Source: Linnemannia elongata (lineage: Eukaryota; Mortierellomycota; Mortierellomycetes; Mortierellales; Mortierellaceae). From it: DNA of 64,000 nt. Within the stretch, counting starts at the first letter, position 1. Every line of letters starts with the position of its first letter. The notes under the pieces were generated by a model. It was not told where the DNA came from. It worked only from the letters and a program-made list of their open reading frames with translations, and made no database searches. Positions 9,060 through 19,674 of this stretch are shown here, in pieces. Position numbers and translations under genes: made by a program. Location of the stretch: NCBI GenBank assembly GCA_036320915.1, contig JAXBDG010000015.1:496001-560000 (forward strand), read 5' to 3'.

Positions 9060-9960
9060 AGATGCTAACGAATAGGAAGCAGATCCACTGTCCCAGAGTC
9101 CACTTCCCTTGTGCTTGTGTTCTCGTTCATGTTGCTTTTTTACTTTTGACCTACTCAATGTCCATGGAGCCATCTCATCGAAGTTTGTCAGTCTTTGACT
9201 TTGAACTGTTTCTCTTGGTATTCGTTTCAGTTTGTCCAATCGCCTCATTGATTCTCTATCCTTTTGTCCCAAGACTCTAGCGTGTTTCCATAATCACATC
9301 TCTTTTATGCATGACTTTTTCCACAGCAGCCAGGTAGGTGGATACTAGATAGTATATGAATCTTCGGCAACAGAGGAGTTGTCCATCCCCGAGTGTCAAC
9401 GAATAGGAAGCAGATCCATTCTCCCAGAATTCTCTTGTTTTCTTTGCTGTACAGTACTCTATTGTCCTTTATTCTCATGAGCAATTCAATTCTCATTGAG
9501 CGATCCCACTCTGTTACTTCCTGTGCACTTTTTCGGTCCAATCTTCTCATCAACTCTTATGTCCTTTCCTTCTCAGACTTAAGCATTTCTCATTATTTCA
9601 TGTCATCGGTGACAGGCCAGATCGATACAGTATATCAAGTAGATAAAATAACTATTCTCTCTATCATTCATTCCATTTATGAACGTTGATGAATAGGAAG
9701 CAGATCCACTGCTTCAGCTCTTCTTGTGCTTGGTTGTTTTCCGTTATTTTCTTCTACTGATCGCTCAATGCTCAAAGAGCCATCCCATCATGTGTATTTT
9801 CTCGGTCCAACTCCCTCTGTCTCTTTCCACTCTCAAGAGCAACCAGCCGTTTGTGGTTGTTTTTTTTTCTCCCTAAGGACTACATCTCTCCATTTTAACA
9901 CCCTCTTTTTTTTTCCACGGTGGCCAGATAGATGGATGTGAGAAAATGTGAATGTTCTTC
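9060..9960. repeat. Three diverged tandem copies of a ~290-330 bp unit
   Basis: GAATAGGAAGCAGATCCA occurs at 9070, 9401 and 9691 (spacings 331 and 290). Within each unit the same order follows: a CTTGTG/CTTGTT stretch, a GAGC(C/G)ATC(T/C)CA block (about 9164, 9499 and 9777), a CGGTCCAA block in the second and third copies, then a CCA(C/G)..(G/A)GCCAGATAGATGGAT-like block near 9325, 9612 and 9918. Substitutions and small indels separate the copies. No protein is suggested in any frame. Confidence 0.75.
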
Positions 9961-12630
9961 TCTCGCAGGCAGTTCAAACACTCATCCCATTTTCTTTTAT
10001 ATCATCCATTTACCCTCATTTCTCCCTAAAATGCTTCCACTTTTCCTCCGTTCCCATCATCATTCACCATGTCGAATTCAAACAAGAGACTTATAATGCT
10101 AGTCCATGGCACATATAAAGACTGTTGTTCTACGGCGAGAGTACAAGAGAAGCGCATCGAAAGAACAAATCAACAAACGCCTTGTCCTTCGAGCTTATTC
10201 TTACCGAAGATTAACCCCTCCTTTCCTCCCCTTTTTTTGCGCACACTATCGTCGGTTACCGAAAACCAACAAAAAATGGCTCACAGAAAAAAAAAAAAAA
10301 AAAAAAAAAAAAACGCCTCATTTCCAATCGACCGTCGGACCAAAATGAGGACCGACTGCCTTTGTTCAATCCAGTCTAGTGAGGAGGAAGGAAGTTACAG
10401 GAAGAGAAAGGAGACTGAGCCCGTCGGTGCAGTTTTGGAATAAAGGAAGAAGGCGTATGTGTGCGTGTATGCCGTTCTTGTGTTTTGCCCAATCGGAGTC
10501 GATCCAGAGGGACAGGGCTGACCATTGAAACATGTTCGCCATTGACCTTTTTTGTGGTTCTGCAGAAGGTAGATGTGCATTGTGAATTCAACCTTGCCAG
10601 AGACAAGGAATTCCAAGAAGGGGGAGAGAGACTTTAATTGACTTTCCTTTCCCATTTCCCTTTTCCCTTTTCTACTTCTCTTCCCTCGTACGTGGTATGA
10701 CTACAGCTTGCAGGCTGACCAATGCCTCTCCCAAGTACGCCAGGAATGAAAAAAAATAAACAAACCATAACGTGGTCTACGGATGCCTATCCGTGAGAGG
10801 ACACGAGGATGCGTGAGGTTTTTTCTTCTCAGGAACGCCCTTCTGCAGCGCCTATGGACCTCGCTTCCGTAAGTTGTCAGCAGCACATCTACGGATCTTG
10901 TCTCCGTGATGACTCTCATTCTCTCGTTCAACAATAGGTAAGCAAGCAAGCGATGCCCATTTAATACGTTAAGAATGGCAGGGTCGTAATTTGTTCAAAG
11001 AGCCATAATGTGTCTAGAATAAGCACGGGTAAAGTGTAGGAGTAGAGTCCAAGACCATGTTGGAGAGGGTAACCTTGAATGACGATTGACGAGTGAGACT
11101 GGGTAGGAAGTGCACTGTGCACGTTGCTAACCTTGTGATGAGATGAGACAAAGGGGCAACCCTGATGGTGACGCTTCTTAGTCCATGCCTATATGTCTTG
11201 AATCCTCAATCCTGCCATCCTGTCTGCGTGTTTCTCTATTCTGGTCGTTTGTCACGAAAATCGCGTTCACTAAGATGAGACCTCGCCCCTTTTCCGTCAT
11301 TTTCAAGAAGGTCACTGATACAAATGTAGTACACACCTTGGCACGTCCCTGATGAAGAAACAAAAAAAAAGGGATGAATGAGATATTTCCTTAATGAATA
11401 GTAGAAGAAAAAGAGGGAGAAAGGCGTATGTTTGTGCATGCTATGCCAAAGAATAATCAATAGCCAACACTAAAAAGGCGAATAGGAAGAACAGAAAACG
11501 GTGGTAGGTGAAAGAAATGCGATGGTAATTTGAGGAAACACGAGTGGTTGAAAAAAATATGGAACATGCCAATCTTACGTTTGAGAAAAAAAAAACTCTT
11601 ATTCGCGCACCATGTCTTTCCATTGGACTAAGATCTTCTTCGCTTTAGGGGGATAGGGCTATGCGAGACTTGTAGTCTTGTTCAAAGCCCTTCTTTATTT
11701 CAGCGAACTGCGTTGTCTTCACTTTACTCGATCGTCTGGACAAAAACTCTCGTTTGCTCTGCTTTATTGGGTACTTGGTACGATTTACAGGCACTCGGCG
11801 GCACTCTCCTTCTACTCCTCTACCTCTGTTCCCTGTGCTTACTGCTTCAACCATTCAAGTAATATTAGTTTTGTTTCCCGTTATACGACCAACCTTCCTT
11901 TTGCTCTCGTTTTTTGTCATCTTGAGATAGCGTTGGGGGTGTGGTGGTTAAGGAGGAATGTTAGACATCTGAGTAGCCAAGAAAGCGGGAAAAATTAAGT
12001 GAAGGTGTCTAAAAAGAATAGGTCAAGAGAGAGATGGAAGGGGGTACCAGTCAAATTTTTGATATCCTCATTCCTTGCTGTTTTGCAGGATGAATGCTGT
12101 GTATGTGATACCGCGTCTCCGCGCTCATTGCTTTCCTGCAGCGAAATGACTTGTTCCAGTCGATATTTGGAACATAGGTGCAAGGAGAACGGAGGCTGTA
12201 CATTCCTTGCTAGGTCAATCATACGAGGTTGCATTCAAATCAAACAAAGAAGAGGTGCGATGGTGTCCAATTTGGCCTGGATCAAGAGGAAGAAGTCGGC
12301 GGGGCTTCAAGTGTAACGAAGAGATCCAGGGGTGAAGGAAAATAAGAATGAAAACGACGATAACCCTTAATTTAAAAAGAAGGAGGGGATAAGGAGATAG
12401 TGTGTGGACTGCTTCTTGAACGCGATTTGTGAGTGGTGCGAAAGCACAAGGCCGAAGGCCCATCGAAAGGAAACCTATTAGTGCTCTCACATACTCTCTC
12501 TTTCTCTCTGTTCTCCCTCCATAGGTTACTCAACCCCCGCTTTCCCTTTTTCTCTCTCCCTCTTTTTTTATTCCTTTCCACTCACTTGCTCACCCTCCCA
12601 TTTCACCGATCAACCGACAGACCGACAGCC
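9961..12630. other. Gene-poor spacer upstream of the RRM gene
   Basis: Mostly non-coding by eye. It includes an A27 tract at 10287-10313 and a Cys-rich open frame at 12089-12316 that begins right after an acceptor-like TGTTTTGCAG (see findings). The last ~130 bp are pyrimidine-rich and probably the promoter and leader of the gene starting at 12631. Confidence 0.45.
10287..10313. repeat. A27 homopolymer
   Basis: 27 A in a row in non-coding sequence. Confidence 0.95.
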
Positions 12631-14565
12631 ATGAACCAAATCGACCAGAGCCTCGACGACCTCATCAAGAAGCAGCGCGAGCAAAAGAAGAAAATGAAGG
12701 GCAACACTACTCGAGCCAAGGACACAAAGATCCCTAAGAAGCAGGCAGGAGGCGTCAAGTCCAGGGCCGCCATCAGGACCGATAGAGCCATCAGAGCCGC
12801 CAAACCCAACTCACCCTACGCTGTAAGTCGAATGTCCTTCTTGGCAACAACACTTTGCACACAACTACAACAACAACGAGCAATTCCATGTACAAGACGG
12901 CTGATGGCCTTTTACTTACACCTTGAATAGGCTCCAAAGGTTAAGAAGGAGACGGCGTTGTTCACAGCATCGTTTAAGGCGGCCAAGGCACCCATCAAGG
13001 AAATCTTCACCGCTGGATACATCCCCAAACCAGCAACCAACCTCAAACTCATCACTGTCAACCGCAAAGTCGGAATTACCACTGGAAAGAAACAGGAACA
13101 CCAACAGCAACCCGCAGGACCTTTGACGACAAAGTCTATGCGCATGGTCACCACACAGCAGATCAAACGTGAAGGTCTTACCTCCGCCACTGCCGCTGCC
13201 AAAGCCAAAGCCGCCGCTGCCGCTGCCGTTTCTACTAACAGACGAGATGAGCGTATCCCGACCGGCCCCAGGATTCCAGAAACTTCGGCACATACGAGTG
13301 GAAACCGCGGAGTGGACGTTCACAGAGGACCCGGTCATCCCTCTGGTGGCCGTCCAGTTGACAGGCACCCTACTCACCAACACTCAGGCGATCAACGTGG
13401 AGGAAACTACTCACACCAGGAAACTCGCTCCGGAAACCTCAACAGTCGTATCAGCATTCCCATCAACAACAACAACAAAAACAATATCAACAACTCTATC
13501 AATCTCACCAGTCACAGTAACAACCATAATAGCCTCGCCAATAACAACAACTTCAACAGCAACAACGCAAATAACGTCAGGAGACAAGAAGCGCACCCCA
13601 GAGTGACAGAGCCAGCTGTACGTCAGGATAACAGATCAGCTGGACGGGCGGCCACCTCTTCCTCGATGTCTATGGATGTGGACATGGAGGTAGACAATAA
13701 CCCAATCGCCATCAAGGGATCTGCACCAGGACAACAGTCTGTCGCCTTCCGTGGCGAGAGCGGACCTGTCACGGTTGAGATTGCAAACCTTGACCCTGGC
13801 ACCACCACCGACGACGTGAAGGTATGTCTCTTTATACAATGATGCGTTTCTCGTCTTTTCTTTGGAAGACATGCCTTACTGATATTCTTTATCGTTTTGG
13901 ATGATTAGTATGTCTGCTCAAGGTTCGGAGAGATCAGATCGTGCGACTGCTCTCATGGCTTTGCACAGGTGACTTATGCCAGGAAGGCGGCAGGTATTGC
14001 TGCAATCGAAAATTTGAACGGCAAGAAGGCAGATAACAGTAAGACATCTTTTGTTTAGCGAAATGGAATGGGCAAGGCGAGCTGGCTGTATGTTGTTCTG
14101 GAGAAAACTAAATCGTGCTTTCTCTTTTCTTCATGATCCAACAGACCAGATTCTTCGGGTTACGATGCGAGCTGAGGCGATCATCCATGAGGAGACACCG
14201 AGCAACATCAGCCGTATGCCAAGTTCAATTGCAGGACCTATGAAGCTTTTGACGAACGCTGTCCACGGAACGTAAGTTCAACAATTACCCTTCTGTCAGT
14301 CGCTGATTCTGTAAGAAGTCTTGAAACTCATCTTCTGTTCTCTTTTTTTTACCTTGTCCCTTTCCTTTTTTCTAGGCTGCGTAACCGTGGCACTCTTTAT
14401 TCGGACAACATTTTGGCGGCAGAGCGTGTGCTGAGAGAACAGCAGCAGCGGATGGCACAACTTCACGATGAGGAGCAGCGGATGGCGATGCTTCGTATGC
14501 AGAATGCCCAGCTGGGTGGTTTGTCGTCTCTCTCCTCGGGAGGTGTCAACAGAGGATTCTTTTGA
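12631..14565 (+). CDS. RRM protein with N-terminal UAP56-binding-like motif (Yra1/ALYREF-like mRNA export adaptor)
   Basis: Five exons: 12631-12822, 12931-13821, 13909-14038, 14145-14271 and 14376-14565; all junctions keep phase and give 509 residues. Residues 4-15 (IDQSLDDLIKKQR) match the UAP56-binding motif that ALY/REF, UIF and Yra1 use to contact the Sub2/UAP56 helicase. Residues ~17-60 are basic (Lys/Arg-rich, RNA-binding type). An Asn-rich stretch lies at about 237-280. One RRM spans ~343-413 (VEIANLDPGTT; C-S-H-G-F-A-Q-V-T-Y as a degenerate RNP1; QILRVTM). The C-terminal ~60 residues are an Arg/Gln/Met-rich helix. Likely role: links spliced mRNA to export in the nucleus. It differs from Yra1 in the long linker before the RRM and in lacking an obvious C-terminal second UAP56 motif, so orthology is not certain. 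Confidence 0.75.
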
Positions 14566-14609
14566 GCGTCCTCTTTTCCTTGTTAGTTCGTGTTGCACTT
14601 CAAGAAGAA

Positions 14610-14615
14610 AATAAA
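14610..14615 (+). terminator. Polyadenylation signal AATAAA of the RRM gene
   Basis: AATAAA lies about 45 nt after the stop codon at 14563-14565. Confidence 0.45.
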
Positions 14616-15016
14616 CACATGAAAGAAAAAGGAACGGCTGGGTGGACAGGTTGGGATGGCATGCAACAACCCCGATATTCCGATGTCAAAGCCTAGAGTG
14701 CAAAATGTGGTGACTGCTAGTGTGGACTTTGTACGGTGCATGTAATAAAGAAATGAAGGCAGCCCGACCCACCTTCTCGCATCTTTTCATTTCTCAGTCT
14801 ATCTTTGTCCATTTCTGCTCTCACCTCTGTCCCTCTCTCTCTTCTTCTCTCTCTTCGTTCATCACTGCTCCACTTCACTCTTCTTCACTGCCTGCTGGCT
14901 CCCTCCCTTCTCGTCACCGACATTCACCCTCACGACCCCCTATTCCCAACACTTACACACTCTCACACCAAAAGATACACTTTCTCTGACGACCTATTCC
15001 TAACAAAGGAGAAACA
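14616..15016. other. Intergenic spacer and leader before the 1309-residue protein gene
   Basis: No gene seen. From about 14770 the plus strand becomes C/T-rich (CTCTCTCTTC), like the leaders of other genes in the window, so the promoter of the next gene probably lies around 14650-14770. Confidence 0.5.
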
Positions 15017-16443
15017 ATGAACCACACAAACGACTCAGGACTCTCATCAACAACAACACCACAATCTCAACGACCCATGCACCACAACCATCACCAACAG
15101 CAACAGCAGCAGCTGCAGCAGCATTCTTCCAACAAACTCTATAATGCCTCCTCTCCCTCTCATCCAGAAGACTCGCCCACAGCAACAACTGGTCGCCAAA
15201 GAGTCCGCACCGAACCCTCTCCCCGCCATCAACAAAACTCTTCTGGTTGGCTAGGCCCTTACAACGAACAACCCTCCCCACTTCAAAGTTCAAAGTCCCC
15301 GCGCGGAGTGCGGCTCGCCCCACCAGGCGCACACCACTCTCCGGCAACACCAGAACGAAACGGAGGAGGCCTTGGAGGAGGAGGAGTCTTAGGATCAGAT
15401 CGGATTGTTGATACGCATAACAGGACCCTGGGAGGATGGCAATTGGATGGGGCTGTTAGCAGAAGCAACAGCCACAACTACAGCGGCAGTGGTCTGTTTG
15501 CAGCTGCAGGGGGAGGAGGATCATCGGATGGACCAACAGGGTTCAAACGGAGGGAGTTTGAGCCAAGAAATAGTAACAACAGCAGCAACACAGCCGACCA
15601 AGGATTCCCTCCCGCATCGCAAATGGAGCCGTCCAATAGTATCCAGAGCCTTGTCGAATCGATCGATGACGACCATGTCTTCAAGCTTACAGAGATGACC
15701 AAGAAACGAGTGGAGCACAACAACCCAGCACAGAAGCGACCGCGCGTGGTCTCTCTACCCACAAACGACCCCTCCACAGGTAAAATATAGTTGTACAATC
15801 GAGACGAGCGTGAACGTGCAAGAGAAAAATAGGAGAGATCATGCGTGCAAAAAATGGGTAAACACAACAAGACGACGAGTTCGAATGGATTGCTTACTCT
15901 ATCGCTCTCTTGGATTCCAAATTAGCACTTCAATTCGTACCATCGGAAAAGTCACTTCAGCTGTCAAACCAATGCAAGGGTTCTCTCGAAGCGCGGTATT
16001 CGGAGCTGTTTCGGTCGATCAAGGCTGGTCACCCAGTGAACCGCTTGCAAAAGTTGAGGGAGGTGCTTCCAAGAGTCAAATCAACATCCACGCCCAGGTC
16101 AGGCAACGATGGGAAGGTCTCCATGGATGCGGGACATTCGCGACCACGGCGATCAAAGCATGACAAGTATCGGTTCGTGGACAAGGTTGAGGAGTTGAGC
16201 TGTATTTGGGATGTGGATCGTATGGTCAAGGAAGCGGAGGCGGCAGAGGCGGCAGCATTATCTCGACTGCCAACACTGAGTAGGCAAGGCTCTCATTCTC
16301 AACAACATCTCCACAGGACCGCGAACGGTCTTTCTCAGGACTCTCTCCAGCAACACCTGTCGTCTACGTCAATGGAAAGCTTTGGTGTCGAGCACTCTAC
16401 CTCAGGAGACTCTAACGGACCACCAATAATGAGCGACATCCAT

Positions 16444-16478
<35 letters not shown>

Positions 16479-19377
16479 GGAGAGCTCCAATGAGGTTACA
16501 AGGGAGCACAGCAACAATCAGACAGGATCATCACCTCTCAGCACCATATCGTCCTCTACGAATCCAGGCTATGCTCCTGGATCATCGTACTCATCCCTTG
16601 AGCCAATATCCATCGCCCAAGCAAAGGATGTCCCTGAGGACTCTAGACCTCATTTCGAGGATAGTGTGGCTACAGGACCTCCTATCCAGTCGAACATGCC
16701 TACTCAAGGTCCTTCACTATCGGATGTATACGATGCCTTTGGATCGAATCAGGAACAACCGGCAACGGGGGCCCCATCCTCGAAACGAAACTCTTTTCTT
16801 GCAATGTTCAGCGGGCGCGGGAAAAAAGGCGGACAAGATACAGATCTCCATCATCATCAGGAATCACAACCGGCGTCTTCCTATGGCAGCCCGTTACTCT
16901 CAGCAACTGCCCCGGTCTATGAGCGACGTTCTTTCGACAGCCAGCACAGTCCGTTTCTTCAACCAGCTCTTCCTCCGCCTCAGGGACAGCGATATGCTCC
17001 TACAGTCGAAGTGATCCCACCATCAATCATAAACTCGCCGTCTGGAAATCTTGGTCAAGTCCAAACCGACGCCATGCAGAGAGTCTCTCTTGATCAGTCA
17101 ATGACAAGGGTTGTGGATCCAAACGACCCTAACATCCTGCTGACGGACGACGAGACTGGAGGTCATTGGGCCCCGCCTGCTCAGTGGGCAGAAGGCGAGC
17201 GTTTAGACGAGAGTCAGGATGAGAGCGACAGTGTAGGCAACGCAGCGATGGCTAAGGTATGATTAGTTTACCGTTTCGCAGTTACGTGAACTAACATGTG
17301 GATATGTGTAAGTTAACATTATTTATTGTTATTACACGATCACTTCCACATAGCGCTCTTCACTGCGTCGTTTCACGGACAAGATGATGTGGAAACGAGG
17401 CCACAAGGCACTTTCCGTTATTCAACAAGGAGAGTCTCCCATCAACAGTCCTACTAGCCCAGCGAACGGGAAGTCGCTGTTTTCTGACGGCAACAAGTCG
17501 CTGGGCAAGAAATTAGACCCTGCGCTTGCTCACCTCCAGGGTCAGCCTAGTGGGCGCATGTCATCCAGTCAACCCTCTTCAGGCAGGAATTCACTGGAGG
17601 GATTCCAGCGTCCCAAGGTATAATCCAGGAAGAAGCATATGGAACTCGTTTCAGACGAGGATGCTATGTTGTGCTATAGTCCACTAACCATTCTTCAATG
17701 TGGCCACCGTTGAAATAGAATATATTGAGGGTCATGAGCAGCAATTCTTCGCCAGTTTTGGAGGGCGTCAAGACTCCAGATGGTGCGAATGCAGGATCAC
17801 CCAGAGTTGGCCCTCTTCCAAACGCACACGAATCCACAAGCAGGCTCGACAAGGCAACTATGCTCAACCCTATCAGGAGTGAAAAGGCACCAGTGCCCAA
17901 CCCAACCTCCAGGACAGACAAATCGCCTATGCTGAATTCAACGCGCGTCGACAACTCGCCTCTTATAGCACCAGTGTCTGGATTCTCGGGAGACGAGCTT
18001 GTTGGCAATGCTTTCAACCCCGATGGCTCTCAGGCTGTTCCAATTGCACCACAGCTGTTGATTGAGAGCGACCGGATACCCAAGCGGATGCTCCAACGTT
18101 TGAAACAACGACCCGATCTTGCCTCAGTTGACTGGACATCTGAAACAGGTAAGCGTGCTGCTATGCTATTTGGTAACATATGGATCAATTGTTTGTCAAA
18201 GTTGCTAACGTTTCGCTATTCGTTACTTTCAATAGTTGACCTGAGTCCATTGTTGACTTCGCAGGAGCCGCTGCCAACATACGATGAGTACTTGGGTATC
18301 TCGTCGGTGATGAAAAAGTCCCACATTTACCCTAGCCATCTCAACAACATCGACGTGCTGGATATTCATTTGACACTCGGTCTGGAGGAGCGTAGGGATG
18401 TGGATTCCAAGAACCGTGCACGGAAATGGGACATGTTAGAGCTCCGCCTGGACCAGGAGCAGGACCATAGTGAGAAGTGGATCAAGGAGGTTGTGGCGTG
18501 GTCGAAAAAGAAGTACGATTCGATTGAGCGCCATCAGCGAGCTGAGTATCCAGAAGCTTACTGGCCCATCTCTGGCGATGGTCCGCTAGTCGAAGAGCCC
18601 GAACAGGAGGCTGTGGGAGAGGATGATGAGTCGCAAGCGTTCTTGAGAGTGAGCGACGCGGCCAAGCATCACAGGATCCGAACTACACCTACACCACACA
18701 TCGCATCTCTAGAGACTTTGAAGGCACGAAAGCAACAGCGGGACTTGTCCCTAACGTCAACACGGGAGATGGGAGGATCAATGTCGTCGATCCATGCGTC
18801 GGTCACCATGACCTTCAAGGCCAGTCTGGAGTCGACTCGGGAGTCTGTCAAGGAGATGCGGGTGATGCTGGCGGACTGTCGACAACGTCTCCAGCAGCTT
18901 CATGAGGCGACGGGAACACAGTTGAGGGAGAAGGAGCCGATTTTCAAGGAGGTTGTGGACAAGTTTACGGCTGAGTGGAACGAGTCGTATTTCGTCAAGT
19001 TGAAGGAGGTCGAGGACCAGATTCAGGTGATGAATCTGAAGAGGATTGAGAACCCCTGGATGGATATGCTGTTGATTATGCTGTCGTGGGTGATCCGAGG
19101 GCTATTCTACATTGTTGAGGGTGTCACGATTATGATTATTATTGTGAGGCACACGTGGAGCAAGGCCAAGCAAGGATACGGGATGGTCCGCGATGCAAAG
19201 CGAGACTATGAACTGACGAGGACCTCAGGGCTGTTGGGCGCTGCTAGGTCGTCTGCAGAGTCTGCGGTTGCTGCGGAGAGAAAAGAGGATGTCTCGGCGG
19301 AAGATGCTAGTATTCATAGCAAGGACCAAAGGACGAGTGACCATCAGCCACCAGGCAAGGTTGTGGGAGCATGGTAG
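15017..19377 (+). CDS. Large membrane-anchored protein of unknown function
   Basis: Five exons: 15017-15779, 15926-17256, 17354-17617, 17719-18148 and 18236-19377; every junction keeps phase, giving 1309 residues. I do not recognise the family. Residues 1-240 are low complexity (His/Gln, Ser, Gly). A conserved-looking helical segment (LQFVPSEKSL, LEARYSELF, RLQKLREVLPRV, DKVEELSCIWDV) spans about 255-365. A Gln run lies near 427-440. The second half has RRFTDKMMWKRGHKAL, then at ~950-1020 DLSPLLTSQEPLPTYDEYLG, a coiled coil at ~1110-1175, and one hydrophobic segment at ~1206-1238 (MLLIMLSWVIRGLFYIVEG) followed by a basic 70-residue tail. Inference: an organelle- or ER-anchored scaffold or regulatory protein with a long cytosolic N-terminus. 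Confidence 0.85.
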
Positions 19378-19674
19378 AATCTAAGAACTTGGCGCTGTCG
19401 GATTTTTAATGATAAAGACTGATCCCATCCAATCTCTTGATCTTGAAACCCAAAACATTTCGCGCGAGTCTGTCCCAAAAAGGCAGCTGATGTCCGACAA
19501 CAGCCACCTTGTTTTTTTTTTTCTTCTTCTTGTCGTCGCATTCACCATTCGCCTTTCTCTTCATTCACCTTTCTTTCTCCCAACATCATACCCCTACTAC
19601 CCTCCATCCTTCTTCCTCCAGCACTCTGTCTTTTACTCCCTCAACCCTTATTTACCCATCGATAATACCCTTCA

